Assembly (NCBI RefSeq): GCF_038005985.1
Contig: NZ_JBBOUI010000001.1
Coordinates: forward strand, 1,570,001 to 1,634,000
DNA from: Solibacillus sp. FSL R7-0682
GTDB taxonomy: Bacteria > Bacillota > Bacilli > Bacillales_A > Planococcaceae
DNA length: 64,000 nt
Direction: 5' to 3'
Shown here: piece after piece, positions 26,915 to 36,017 of the stretch
Layout of the letters: each line of letters begins with the position of its first letter
Position numbering within the stretch: the first letter of the stretch is position 1
Notes under the pieces: model-generated
The model's database searches: none
What the model was told of the DNA's origin: nothing
What the model saw: only the letters and a program-made list of their open reading frames with translations
Position numbers and translations under genes: made by a program

Positions 26915-26978
26915 TAGACAACCTCCTTTATTTATTTACTATCATTCGACTATTATTGTGATATTCCTTTTTTATTCT

Positions 26979-28313
26979 TTAGACTTTTTCTGTTGGCGTT
27001 AACCCTAACTCATTAAATTTGTCTACTATTTTCTGATAGCGAAGCTCATATTCTTCTTCAGAAAGTATTTCATTTAATAACTGCTGTGGTGTATGCACCT
27101 GCCCACCCTTTACTACATATGCAATATTCATTGTTTGCTCAATGTCCTTTAGTGGATTGTCGTTTAATACGAGAATATCCGTAGTAAAACCTTCTTGTAT
27201 TTTTCCTAAGTGTGGGATGTTTAAAGCTTGTGCGGCCTTTGACGTTGCTGCAAAAATGGCCTCAAATGATGTGAAGCCTGCTTCAACAAATAACTGTAGT
27301 TCTCGATGCAGTGCAAGACCAGGGTAGGTGAATATACCAGCTGGTGTATCGGTGCCTGCTACTACAGTGCCACCCATTTTAAAATACGTATGGGCAATCT
27401 TTTGGATTGTTTTAACATGCTGACCTAACTTTTTTAACTGGTCCCCATAAGTTAATTGATTTTCCCACATCTTTATTAAGCTTCCTATTTCATGGATATG
27501 ATTGGCTATAAGATGTTCAGGCTTCCAATATTGGTCTACTAAATTTAGCTGATCATATAAAGTTAAGGTTGGACAAAAAGCTACATCATATTGTAGAAGT
27601 TGTTTGCAAATGTCCTGAATTAATGCTTCATCAGGCTCGTTCCAAGGAATTTGAGCATATACATTCTCTGGCGCATTCATTGTAAAGTTTGGATACATTG
27701 CCTGAAGTACGCCAGAACAATGCTCGACCCATTTTATCCCCATTTTTGCTGCGTCTAATGCATGCATTTTTTTTGAATGAAGAATATCACAGCTTACTTC
27801 TTTCCCAAATTGCCTTGCCTCATCTACAACAATTTCCATAATCATTGGATCAAGCCAGCCGTAAACCTTTATAAAATGGGCCCCAAGTGCAACTTGTCTA
27901 CGCACTTCCTCACGGGCAGCCTGTTCTTCAGTAATATTGACATTGTAAGGACTGTCTGCTCCCCATATACCTGGAGGCCCATCAATCATTCGATCGGCTG
28001 AAATAACGCGCGGTGTAAATGAATCGGCAGCTGCTTTCATTAACTGCTCAAGCTCGATAATACTACCAGCTGTATTACGAACAGTTGTCACGCCAGCAGC
28101 TGTAAAGTATTGTGCAAAATTTTCTTTAATATGCACATGCATATCAATTAATCCTGGGATAAGCCATAGATTTTCACATGAAATGATGAGTACGTCTTCA
28201 ACCAAGATGTCAGCTGAGACTTGTAAAATCGTATCACCATGTAACAAAATGTCTTTTTGTTCAAATAAACCTGTTGTCATATTTAACACATTGCCGTCTT
28301 TTAAAAGTATCAT
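26979..28313 (-). CDS. Amidohydrolase-family protein (imidazolonepropionase/prolidase-like)
   Basis: 444 residues, metal-dependent hydrolase. Metal ligands: IDMHVHI (HxH), the bridging-type Lys in AHFIKVYGW, His in DILHSKK, His in WVEHCSG and Asp in AGTDTPAG. The N-terminal composite beta domain (MILLKDGNVLNMTTGL) and C-terminal KIQEGFTTDILVLNDNPL are typical. Substrate unknown; family members cleave cyclic amides or dipeptides. Start behind AAAAGGAG. Divergent from an HTH regulator across a 116-bp region holding a 15-bp inverted repeat. Confidence 0.9.
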   Translation of the reverse strand: MILLKDGNVLNMTTGLFEQKDILLHGDTILQVSADILVEDVLIISCENLWLIPGLIDMHVHIKENFAQYFTAAGVTTVRNTAGSIIELEQLMKAAADSFTPRVISADRMIDGPPGIWGADSPYNVNITEEQAAREEVRRQVALGAHFIKVYGWLDPMIMEIVVDEARQFGKEVSCDILHSKKMHALDAAKMGIKWVEHCSGVLQAMYPNFTMNAPENVYAQIPWNEPDEALIQDICKQLLQYDVAFCPTLTLYDQLNLVDQYWKPEHLIANHIHEIGSLIKMWENQLTYGDQLKKLGQHVKTIQKIAHTYFKMGGTVVAGTDTPAGIFTYPGLALHRELQLFVEAGFTSFEAIFAATSKAAQALNIPHLGKIQEGFTTDILVLNDNPLKDIEQTMNIAYVVKGGQVHTPQQLLNEILSEEEYELRYQKIVDKFNELGLTPTEKV

Positions 28314-28348
28314 TCAAACCACTCCTTTTAATTTATATTTAAAATGTT

Positions 28349-28392
28349 AATACAATTAAAATTATTTGTCTATTTAAAATTTTAATTGTATT
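28349..28392. promoter_or_regulatory. Long inverted repeat between amidohydrolase and HTH regulator
   Basis: Perfect 15-bp arms AATACAATTAAAATT (28349-28363) and AATTTTAATTGTATT (28378-28392) separated by 14 bases. The right arm lies just upstream of a TATAAT (28403-28408) serving the HTH gene, and the left arm faces the amidohydrolase start. Arm centres are about 29 bp apart. A dual operator for the divergent regulator is the simplest reading; A/T richness makes chance symmetry more likely than usual but 15 of 15 is long. Confidence 0.65.
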
Positions 28393-28429
28393 GAAATTAT
28401 TGTATAATGAACAACATAGAGGTGAGCGT

Positions 28430-29662
28430 ATGAGTACGTTAGGAAAAAAAATAAAAGCACGTAGAAAAGAAATGAAGCTAACTTTAAAGGAGCTAGCAGG
28501 AGATGATTTTTCCTACAGCTTACTAAGTCAAATTGAGAATGATAAAGCTAATCCGTCGATGGAGACCCTTCAAAAGTTGGCAGAAAAGCTTCAACTCGTT
28601 GCAAGCGAATTGTTAAATCCAGTGGATATAGAGTTGTATAAGCAACTTCTTATAGAAAATGAAAGGAAATTTGTAATGCCTTATGATCGGGATCCAAAAG
28701 TCGATCGTGCAATTTTAGAATCGATACAGCCTCACATTGAGCATTTCACATATCGGTATTATGAAGAAGCACGTTTATGTGAGCTGTTTTGTATGTCTTC
28801 GTATTACGTAACGAATGAATTAAACGAGCCATTAATGAATCGGGCAATTGACTATTATCGTCAATCAGGTGCCATTCAACATTTGTATAAGGCGCAATTG
28901 TTTGTTATTAATTATTATTTTGCCCAAAAGGAATATGAAGAAAGTCATCGTAAAATAAAGGAGCTTTTATTAAAGTTACCTCAAGAAGAGTACTTACTCG
29001 ATACGAAGACGATATTGGATTGCTTATTTTTAAAAAGCATGTTAGAGAGTGCAGTAGGAAATTATGGGGAATCTTTGCAGGCAATTGATAAATGTTTTAC
29101 TATTGCCCATGAGCAATCCTTTTATGCCCGTTTTGACCGTATGCTCCAATCTCGCACGTTGTTAACGATTCAATTAAATGATGAAATAGAAGTTCAGCAG
29201 CAGCTTCAAGCATTTAAACGGTATGTAGACTTTACAGAAAATGTGTACAATGAGGCACATTATATGTATACGTATCTTCATGTAGAAAACCGGTTAAATG
29301 AAAAACCAACTATAGTAGAAGAGGCAAGAAGTTATATAGAGGCACATGATGAAGAGGAGTATGGGCCACTGTCGGTCATTTTTAATCAAGAGATTGGCTA
29401 TGCCTATTGGAAACAGGGAGACTATGAAAAGGCTTTGGATGAATTAAAATCGTTTGACATTCCACCTTATTTAATTCATCCATTAGATCGTGCAGCAGGA
29501 TTAGAAATATTGGCTATTCGTGCGTATTGTTATGAGATGCTAGGGGATAGAGCAAGCGCTGTCGAGGAAATTAGCCAATGCCATCAGCAAATGAAAAAAT
29601 TCCCACCATCTACTTATAAACAACATGTGGATGAAATTTATAAAGACATTATGAGGCTCTAA
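28430..29662 (+). CDS. HTH (XRE-type) regulator with TPR-like C-terminal domain
   Basis: 410 residues. N-terminal XRE helix-turn-helix (about 1-65: LGKKIKARRKEMKLTLKELA then SYSLLSQIENDKANPSMETL). The remaining ~340 residues are helical with TPR-like pairs such as AYWKQGDYEKALDELKSFD, an architecture shared with Rgg/PlcR/NprR-type regulators that often bind peptides. The start is the ATG at 28430 behind GAGGTGAG. Divergent from the amidohydrolase gene, its most likely target. No exported pheromone-like peptide was seen nearby. Confidence 0.85.
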   Translation: MSTLGKKIKARRKEMKLTLKELAGDDFSYSLLSQIENDKANPSMETLQKLAEKLQLVASELLNPVDIELYKQLLIENERKFVMPYDRDPKVDRAILESIQPHIEHFTYRYYEEARLCELFCMSSYYVTNELNEPLMNRAIDYYRQSGAIQHLYKAQLFVINYYFAQKEYEESHRKIKELLLKLPQEEYLLDTKTILDCLFLKSMLESAVGNYGESLQAIDKCFTIAHEQSFYARFDRMLQSRTLLTIQLNDEIEVQQQLQAFKRYVDFTENVYNEAHYMYTYLHVENRLNEKPTIVEEARSYIEAHDEEEYGPLSVIFNQEIGYAYWKQGDYEKALDELKSFDIPPYLIHPLDRAAGLEILAIRAYCYEMLGDRASAVEEISQCHQQMKKFPPSTYKQHVDEIYKDIMRL

Positions 29663-29731
29663 TGTTAATTTTGAAAGGAAATAAAAGAAAGAATTAACTA
29701 CTACTGATGAATTATACAGGAGCGTTAGTAT

Positions 29732-29751
29732 AAAAAGCTCAACGCTTTTTG
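29732..29751 (+). terminator. Probable terminator after the HTH gene
   Basis: AAAAAGC (29732-29738), loop TCAAC, GCTTTTT (29744-29750). Short but with its own T-run. Confidence 0.5.
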
Positions 29752-29866
29752 TTGCTGCTGCTAGTTAGTGTAACAAAGCAGATCATCTGTATTTACCCTT
29801 ATAGTGAGGAGGCTAAAAGTTTTAATCCTTGAATGAAAGACATATCTTCTTATCAGGAGGAATTGA

Positions 29867-30496
29867 ATGTCAAAAAAGATAGGGGTTACTTTAGTACTGC
29901 TAATACTAGGAATAACATTATACTTGTTAAAAACCCCCTTTACATCGGACGCTCATGTCACAACGCAAAAACCTTTCGTTACGATTGAAGAAGTTACATT
30001 AAATAAGGTAATTGAAAAACTTCAGGAGAAATATGTGGGGGTTGATGTGACAATAACGCCAAACAAAGAGCTGGTGTTACAAGTTGTAGGAGATGTAGAA
30101 TATTTTAATTCCATTAAAAAAGAAATGGAATCTATTGCGAGAAGTGTTATCGAAGGTTCCATATTAAAGGAATATACGGTTATTTTTAAGAGATGGGATT
30201 TGATTGGTCATGCAGATAAAATGATCGGTAAAGAAATCCAACTGATTCTTCAAACTTTAACGTACGGTCTAAAAGATTACGAAGAAATCAAACGTATTAC
30301 TACTGAATCTCAACAACGACTAATTACTATTCATACAACACTAAAAGGTAAGGATAAAAATGCACAAAAGGCAGCATTTGAAATTGAACAGAAAGTAAAG
30401 GTTCTTTTAAAATCGAATGAACTAAATTCATTAGCAACTCTACACTCATATAGTTTTAAGATAGTAAATATTGAAGGAATAGAAATCAATAGTTAA
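29867..30496 (+). CDS. Membrane-anchored or secreted protein of unknown function
   Basis: 209 residues. One N-terminal hydrophobic helix (about residues 5-21, IGVTLVLLILGITLYLL) without lipobox, then a charged domain of alternating strands and helices: VDVTITPNKELVLQVVGD, SILKEYTVIFKRWDLIG and RLITIHTTLKGK. The repeated strand-helix rhythm suggests two copies of one small alpha/beta unit. Not recognised. Start behind AGGAGGA; a strong terminator follows, so it is a single-gene unit. Confidence 0.78.
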   Translation: MSKKIGVTLVLLILGITLYLLKTPFTSDAHVTTQKPFVTIEEVTLNKVIEKLQEKYVGVDVTITPNKELVLQVVGDVEYFNSIKKEMESIARSVIEGSILKEYTVIFKRWDLIGHADKMIGKEIQLILQTLTYGLKDYEEIKRITTESQQRLITIHTTLKGKDKNAQKAAFEIEQKVKVLLKSNELNSLATLHSYSFKIVNIEGIEINS

Positions 30497-30513
30497 CTCA
30501 AAATTATATTTTG

Positions 30514-30551
30514 AAAGTCAGTAAACATAAAAATGTTTACTGACTTTTTTC
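30514..30551. terminator. Bidirectional terminator
   Basis: Perfect 15-bp arms (30514-30528 and 30533-30547, AAAGTCAGTAAACAT and complement), AAAA loop, T-run following. Confidence 0.9.
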
Positions 30552-30583
30552 AATCCACTAGTAACTAAAAGGTTACATATTTG

Positions 30584-31516
30584 TTATTGCCCTTGGAGCT
30601 GACTCACTAAAGATTTTGCTTGTGTATCTAGCTGACAGGCTGACTCATCAATTTCAATAAATTCACGTACTGCTTGTTCGATACGAATTTGACTTTCTGA
30701 TATCGTCTTTTCTGATTTTTCTGTTCCTAAGCTAATAATCTGAACTTGTTCAGTTATACTTTTTACGTTAGTTTGTACTTCTTGAGTGGCTTTCTTTGAC
30801 TGATTTGCTAACTTTTGAACCTCACCAGCAACAACGTTAAAAGCACGTCCATGTTCACCAGCATGAGCAGCTTGGATTGCTGCATTTAATGCCAATAAAT
30901 TCGTTTGTGAAGCAATATCTTCGATAGTTTTTACTATACCTTGGATGGATATTGTTTGATTTTTAAGCTTTTGTAAAACTTCGATGTTTTCCTTCGTTAG
31001 TTCAACTATTTCTTTTATTGCAGATGTCACTTCATAACTGCTGTTAATACCTTTTTCTGCACGTCTTTTCAAATCACTCGACATTTTTTGTAAATTATAT
31101 GTAACATTAGCGGTACCGTTTTCGCGAGCTGTAATATTGGTTGCTACTTTTATTACTGCACTTATTAATCCACTTTCATCAAAAACTGGAGTGTACGTTG
31201 CCTCAAGCCAGATTAAATCTCCCTGTTTTGTTACTCTCTGAATTTTTTGTTGGAAAGATTTACCGCTTCGTAAATTTTCCCAGAAAATATTATATTCTGG
31301 ACTATTTACAAACTCAGAAGTACAGAATTGCCTATGGTGTAAAGTAGATAATTCATCTGCTTTATAGCCCATCACTTGTGAGAAATTTTGATTTGCCCAA
31401 AGTACATTCCCATAAGGGTCAAATTCAATTAATGCTAACGATGATTCTAATGCAGCGAGTACGGAATATTGATCTAATACTTGTGTACTTATTGGCTTTG
31501 TAAAAGTTTTAATCAT
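30584..31516 (-). CDS. Soluble PAS-domain methyl-accepting chemotaxis protein
   Basis: 310 residues, no membrane segment. An N-terminal PAS domain (about 20-130: [20 protein letters not shown] then [11 protein letters not shown] and [20 protein letters not shown]) is followed by a short MCP signalling coiled coil. Its hairpin tip reads [21 protein letters not shown] then [21 protein letters not shown]. It resembles cytoplasmic energy/redox receptors such as Bacillus HemAT-like or YfmS-type short transducers. The start is taken at the second ATG (31516), about ten bases after GGGAG; an ATG six codons upstream lacks a site. No CheR-docking pentapeptide is visible. Confidence 0.88.
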   Translation of the reverse strand: MIKTFTKPISTQVLDQYSVLAALESSLALIEFDPYGNVLWANQNFSQVMGYKADELSTLHHRQFCTSEFVNSPEYNIFWENLRSGKSFQQKIQRVTKQGDLIWLEATYTPVFDESGLISAVIKVATNITARENGTANVTYNLQKMSSDLKRRAEKGINSSYEVTSAIKEIVELTKENIEVLQKLKNQTISIQGIVKTIEDIASQTNLLALNAAIQAAHAGEHGRAFNVVAGEVQKLANQSKKATQEVQTNVKSITEQVQIISLGTEKSEKTISESQIRIEQAVREFIEIDESACQLDTQAKSLVSQLQGQ

Positions 31517-31750
31517 TATATACTTATCTCCCATTCTTATATAGAATCACTATTTTTGCTAGTTTGATTATAATAATTATTAGACCTAATGTCATATTTT
31601 AAGTGCAAGAAAATACAACTATAGTTAAAAATGGGTAAATATAACTACTTAAAGTTGGTTGGAAAATTAATCCGCTAATAATGTTTATTAGCATAATTAT
31701 ACGCAAAGTAGAGGATTTAAGTTTAATGGAGTAAATATTGTAAAATAATT
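31517..31750. other. Intergenic region, no gene seen
   Basis: AT-rich spacer between the divergent chemoreceptor and GntR genes. No open frame with a ribosome-binding site and no strong hairpin; the GntR operon promoter begins at 31751. Confidence 0.5.
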
Positions 31751-31801
31751 TTGACAATTAAAATGAAAACGGATACATTGTTAATAGTTAACTGTTAACA
31801 A
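31751..31801 (+). promoter_or_regulatory. Promoter and palindromic operator of the gntR-TRAP operon
   Basis: TTGACA (31751-31756) and TACATT (31774-31779) are separated by 17 bp. A 24-bp near-palindrome follows at 31778-31801: TTGTTAA..AGTTAACT..TTAACAA, mismatched at only one symmetric pair. It overlaps the -10 and transcription start, so a repressor bound there would block initiation. The first gene is a GntR/FadR-type regulator, the obvious candidate. Confidence 0.75.
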
Positions 31802-31825
31802 TTTTCTCGAGAAGGAATTATGACT

Positions 31826-32488
31826 ATGAAAAACTTAAAAACAAACTTGAGTAAGCAAGTTGAACAGATTTTGAGAAGTAGAATAATGCTTTTAGAATTA
31901 AAAGAAGGCGAACATTTGAAGGAAAACAATCTCGCAATTGAATTTAATATAAGTCGAGGTCCTATTCGTGAAGCGATTATAAAGCTAGAGCAGGAAGGGT
32001 TAGTAGCCACTTCGTCAAATGGGCGTACACTCGTTTCAAAATTTGATATTCGTTATATTAAAAATTTATACGACGTACGTATTCTTCTGGAAAAGTATGC
32101 AATTCAATCTTTGGATGAGGAATTAGTTGCATGTGACAAGGAAGAAATGAATGAACTTATTCGTCAGATGATTGAAAACGTTGGGGATAATGAGTTGTAT
32201 CATGAGGCAGATTTAAATTTCCATTTTCAAATAGTAAAAATGACAAAAAATATTACGCTTATTAATTCATGGTTAGGGATGAAAGAATTATTTTCCACTT
32301 TAATCCAAGTGACGACAAAGGCATCTACTGAACGAAGTCAAGAAATTATGCAAGAACATCAGCAAATATATGATGCGATTAGCAATAAACAATTTGAAAA
32401 AGCAAGTAAATACTTAGAAGACCATTTAAAAAGTGCCGCAGATTATTATTGCGAAGCTGTATTTCGCTTACAAAATATGGAGGTGTAA
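31826..32488 (+). CDS. GntR/FadR-family transcriptional regulator
   Basis: 220 residues. N-terminal winged helix (about 8-75) with LKENNLAIEFNISRGPIREA and LEQEGLVATSSNGRTLV; C-terminal all-helical FCD effector domain (about 85-215) with DLNFHFQIV and EHQQIYDAI, where the His residues usually bind a metal that contacts an acidic ligand. The ATG at 31826 lies nine bases from AAGGA; an ATG at 31820 is only three bases away and less likely. First gene of the catabolic operon. Confidence 0.92.
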   Translation: MKNLKTNLSKQVEQILRSRIMLLELKEGEHLKENNLAIEFNISRGPIREAIIKLEQEGLVATSSNGRTLVSKFDIRYIKNLYDVRILLEKYAIQSLDEELVACDKEEMNELIRQMIENVGDNELYHEADLNFHFQIVKMTKNITLINSWLGMKELFSTLIQVTTKASTERSQEIMQEHQQIYDAISNKQFEKASKYLEDHLKSAADYYCEAVFRLQNMEV

Positions 32489-32489
32489 A

Positions 32490-33386
32490 ATGGCTAACAA
32501 GATTAGATGTGCCATTGTTGGATCTGGGAATATTGGGACAGATTTATTATACAAATTACAAAGAAGTGAGTTACTAGAGCCGACTGTAATGGTTGGAATT
32601 GATATAGACTCTAAAGGCTTAGCACTTGCTAAAGAGCAGGGGCTAAAAGTAGTTTACAATGGCGTGGAAGGATTAGCAGGCTTGAAAGATGAAATCGATT
32701 TCATTTTTGAGGCAACTTCTGCAAAAGCCCATCTTGCCAATGCTCCATTATTTAAGGATTGGGGCAAGAAAGTAATAGATTTAACGCCAGCAGCTGTAGG
32801 ACCATTTATGATTCCAGCGGTAAACTTAACGAATTTGCAAATTAATGAGTTAGATAATGTCAACATGGTCACATGCGGTGGTCAGGCGACAGTGCCAATT
32901 GTTAGTGCAATTTCAAAGATTGTAGATGTAACATACGCAGAAATTGTTTCTTCTGTATCGAGTAAAAGTGCAGGTCCAGGTACACGTCAAAACATAGATG
33001 AATTTACTGTCACTACAGCAAAAGCATTGCGTGAAGTTGGAGGAGCAAAAGAATCGAAAACAATTATTGTGTTAAATCCTGCTGACCCGCCAATTTTAAT
33101 GCGTAATACAATTTATGCAAAGATTGAACGATACTCAGAAGATATTTACACTAAAATTCAGCAGTCACTTGATGCAATGGTTGAAACATTACAGAGCTAT
33201 GTACCAGGTTATCGCTATAAATCACAGCCAGTATTTAAAGAAGATATAATTACAGTTCAAATAGAAGTGGAAGGTATGGGGGATTTTCTGCCGGTGTATG
33301 CAGGCAACTTAGACATTATTACTGCAGCAGCTGTTAAGACAGCAGAAATGATGGCAGTTAGCCTAAAAAGCGGGGTAAATAGCTAA
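32490..33386 (+). CDS. mhpF: Acetaldehyde dehydrogenase (acetylating)
   Basis: 298 residues. Oxidises acetaldehyde with CoA and NAD+ to acetyl-CoA. Rossmann motif VGSGNIGTDL at the N-terminus, catalytic Cys at about C129 in VTCGGQATVPI, SSVSSKSAGPGTRQNIDEFT, and the conserved NPADPPI.MRNT. The family forms a channelling complex with 4-hydroxy-2-oxovalerate aldolase, and the aldolase gene follows with a one-base overlap (TAATG). Start is the ATG at 32490 behind GGAGGTG. Propionaldehyde is an alternative substrate. Confidence 0.95.
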   Translation: MANKIRCAIVGSGNIGTDLLYKLQRSELLEPTVMVGIDIDSKGLALAKEQGLKVVYNGVEGLAGLKDEIDFIFEATSAKAHLANAPLFKDWGKKVIDLTPAAVGPFMIPAVNLTNLQINELDNVNMVTCGGQATVPIVSAISKIVDVTYAEIVSSVSSKSAGPGTRQNIDEFTVTTAKALREVGGAKESKTIIVLNPADPPILMRNTIYAKIERYSEDIYTKIQQSLDAMVETLQSYVPGYRYKSQPVFKEDIITVQIEVEGMGDFLPVYAGNLDIITAAAVKTAEMMAVSLKSGVNS

Positions 33387-34393
33387 TGACGAAAAAAATA
33401 GTAATTAATGATGTTACTTTACGCGATGGTATGCATGCAATTTCGCACCAATACAGTAAGGAGCAGATTGCAGAGCTTACACGAATTATTGATGAATCAG
33501 GTGTAGACATTATCGAAGCGACACATGGTGACGGATTAGGTGGTAGTTCCATTCAATATGGTTTTTCGAAAGAATCAGAGGATGATATTATACGTACGGC
33601 TGTTGAAAATGCAAAAACCGCTAAAGTAGGTGTTCTATTAGTTCCGGGTATTGGAACAATTGAACATTTAAAAAATGCACATCAACTTGGTGTCCAAACG
33701 GTTCGTGTAGCAACACACTGTACAGAGGCAGATGTATCCGAGCAACATATTAAAGCAGGTGTCCGCTTAGGTATGGACACAGTAGGTTTCTTGATGATGT
33801 CACATCGTACAACACCAGAAAACCTGTTAGAGGAAGCAAAAAAAATGGAGTCTTATGGTGCACAAACTATTTATGTTGTGGATTCAGCAGGTGCGCTAAC
33901 AATGGATGATGTACGACGTAGAATACAATTATTTAAAGCTAATTTATCCACACAAATAGGCTTCCATGCCCATAATAATTTATCACTTGGTGTTGCTAAT
34001 TCAATTGTTGCGATTGAAGAAGGGGCCGATCGTATTGATGCTAGTTTAGCAGGTATGGGTGCAGGAGCAGGGAATGCTTCATTAGAACAATTAGTTGCTT
34101 TAATGAATCGTTTGAAAATTGATCACAATGTAGATTTATATAAGGTGATGGATGCGGCTGAATATACAATGAAGCCAATGATGGTGCGTCCAGTTCAAAT
34201 TGATAGATTAAGTTTGATGCTTGGTTACACAGGTGTTTATTCGAGTTTTTTACTTTTCGCTGAGCGAGCAGGTAAAGAATACGGTGTCGATGCACGTGAT
34301 ATATTAGTTAAAATTTCGGAGATGAATGCAGTTGGGGGACAAGAGGACTGGATCATTGGTGTAGCACAAGAGTTAGCCAATCAAAAAGTGTAG
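33386..34393 (+). CDS. mhpE: 4-hydroxy-2-oxovalerate aldolase
   Basis: 335 residues, DmpG/MhpE type. Cleaves 4-hydroxy-2-oxopentanoate to pyruvate and acetaldehyde. The HMGL-like barrel start VTLRDGMHAISHQYS supplies Arg, Asp and His of the active site; GFHAHNN carries the metal-binding His pair; ASLAGMGAGAGN follows. The C-terminal DmpG communication domain (about 270-335) that contacts the dehydrogenase is present. Coupled to mhpF for aldehyde channelling. Confidence 0.95.
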   Translation: MTKKIVINDVTLRDGMHAISHQYSKEQIAELTRIIDESGVDIIEATHGDGLGGSSIQYGFSKESEDDIIRTAVENAKTAKVGVLLVPGIGTIEHLKNAHQLGVQTVRVATHCTEADVSEQHIKAGVRLGMDTVGFLMMSHRTTPENLLEEAKKMESYGAQTIYVVDSAGALTMDDVRRRIQLFKANLSTQIGFHAHNNLSLGVANSIVAIEEGADRIDASLAGMGAGAGNASLEQLVALMNRLKIDHNVDLYKVMDAAEYTMKPMMVRPVQIDRLSLMLGYTGVYSSFLLFAERAGKEYGVDARDILVKISEMNAVGGQEDWIIGVAQELANQKV

Positions 34394-34404
34394 GGGGATG
34401 TAAA

Positions 34405-35454
34405 ATGTCGACGTTCAAAAAATGGGGTTTAGTATTTGTTATGGCATTATTAGTTTCTGTTCTGGCAGCTTGTAGTGGTTCGGATGAATCGAGTGTGGGG
34501 GAAGCAAGTAGCGGCACAGAAGGGGGTTCAGGGAGCAAAACATATGTAATTAAGGCAGGACATGCTGCATCTGAAGAACATTTTGCACAAGCGACATTTG
34601 AAAAGTTTAAAGAATTAGTTGAAGAAAAATCAGACGGTCAAATAAAAGTTGAAATTTATCCAAATGGTCAAGTTGGTGGTGAGCGTGAAATGGTTGAAGC
34701 GCTGCAACTAGGTAATTTAACACTTGCGGCGCCATCCAGTTCTGTTGTTACCGCATTTTCACCAAGCATGTACTTATGGGATTTGCCATTCTTATTTAAA
34801 GATGCAAATCAAGCACATACCGTATTAGACGGAGCAGTTGGTCAAGAAGTACTTGCTGATTTGGAAGCAGTAGGGATTAAAGGATTAGGCTATTGGGAAA
34901 ATGGATTCCGCCATATTATGAACGATAAACATCCGGTAAATAAACTAGAAGATATGAAAGGTTTAAAATTCCGAACTTTAGAGAGTCAACAACAAATTCA
35001 AATGTGGAATGCAACAGGTGCAAATGCTACGCCAATCGCGTTCACAGAGTTATATTCTGCTTTACAACAAGGAACAGTCGATGGTGCTGAATCACCATTG
35101 GCCTTAATGTATGCACAAAAATTCCAAGAAGTTCAACAATATTTAACATTATCAGGTCACCTTTATTCACCATGGCCAGTGCTTATGAATAAAGCATTCT
35201 TTGATGGTTTACCTGCAGATTTACAACAAGTTGTGCTAGATGCAGTTGAGGAAACGAAAGCACATAACCGTCAACTATCAGCAGACGATGAGCAAAAATC
35301 ATTAAAGTTACTTGAAGACGGTGGTATGACATATAACGAGCTCACAGCAGATGAAAAAGCACGTTTCCAAGAGGCAATGCAAGTTGTTTACCCCGAAATT
35401 AGTGGGTTAGCTGGCGAAGAAATCTTTAATAAGCTTATGGAAGAAGTGAAGTAA
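34405..35454 (+). CDS. dctP: TRAP transporter substrate-binding lipoprotein (DctP type)
   Basis: 349 residues. Signal peptide with lipobox VLAAC (about residue 22), a Ser/Gly/Glu linker, and a DctP fold. The carboxylate-binding region is recognisable: FRTLESQQQIQMWNATGANA supplies the Arg that typically salt-bridges an organic-acid substrate, followed by PIAFTELYSALQQGTVDG. It captures the substrate outside the cell. 11 bp from mhpE. A hairpin follows the gene. Confidence 0.95.
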   Translation: MSTFKKWGLVFVMALLVSVLAACSGSDESSVGEASSGTEGGSGSKTYVIKAGHAASEEHFAQATFEKFKELVEEKSDGQIKVEIYPNGQVGGEREMVEALQLGNLTLAAPSSSVVTAFSPSMYLWDLPFLFKDANQAHTVLDGAVGQEVLADLEAVGIKGLGYWENGFRHIMNDKHPVNKLEDMKGLKFRTLESQQQIQMWNATGANATPIAFTELYSALQQGTVDGAESPLALMYAQKFQEVQQYLTLSGHLYSPWPVLMNKAFFDGLPADLQQVVLDAVEETKAHNRQLSADDEQKSLKLLEDGGMTYNELTADEKARFQEAMQVVYPEISGLAGEEIFNKLMEEVK

Positions 35455-35463
35455 TATGTGAAT

Positions 35464-35490
35464 GCGGTAGTCTACGATGGCTACCGCTTT
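35464..35490 (+). terminator. Intercistronic hairpin between dctP and dctQ
   Basis: GCGGTAG (35464-35470) pairs with CTACCGC (35481-35487), then TTTCTTT. In TRAP operons a hairpin here often keeps the binding protein more abundant than the permeases by partial termination or mRNA protection. Confidence 0.6.
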
Positions 35491-35510
35491 CTTTAAAGGG
35501 GGCTATGCGT

Positions 35511-36017
35511 ATGAAAAAGTTGTTATTAGTTTTTAATAATATCGAACGAGCCTTAATCACAATAATGATGATGATTATGGTCGTATTAATTTTTACACAA
35601 GTATTTACACGCTATGTTTTAGGCAGCTCATTAGGCTGGACAGAGGAAGCTTCTCGCTATTTATTTATTTGGCTAATATTCCTATCAATTGGGATTGCAT
35701 TTGTAGATAAAAAGCATATTAGTATTGATATTTTATTAGATATGTTACCGAGAGCATTTCAAAAATTAATTTTACAAATTAGTTATGTATGTTTAATGGG
35801 CTTATCGATTTTCTTATTTATGCAAGGTATGGATTTAGTAAGTAAACTCCAACAATTTGCACAAAAATCTTCTACACTTCAAATACCGATGTGGATGATT
35901 TATTTATCATTACCAGTAGGGTTTTTAGTAGCATTTGTTCGTCTTATTCATGTGTCGATTTTATTGTATGTGAAAAAAGAAGACGAAAAGGAAAGTGAGG
36001 TTAATCCAATCGTATGA
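35511..36017 (+). CDS. dctQ: TRAP transporter small permease (DctQ)
   Basis: 168 residues, four predicted membrane helices. The family signature FTRYVLGSSLGWTEEASRYL is near helix 1-2, and LPVGFLVAFVRLIHV is in helix 4. Works with DctM in sodium-coupled import. The start ATG at 35511 is nine bases from AAAGGGGG; an ATG at 35505 is too close to it. Overlaps dctM by four bases. Confidence 0.93.
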   Translation: MKKLLLVFNNIERALITIMMMIMVVLIFTQVFTRYVLGSSLGWTEEASRYLFIWLIFLSIGIAFVDKKHISIDILLDMLPRAFQKLILQISYVCLMGLSIFLFMQGMDLVSKLQQFAQKSSTLQIPMWMIYLSLPVGFLVAFVRLIHVSILLYVKKEDEKESEVNPIV

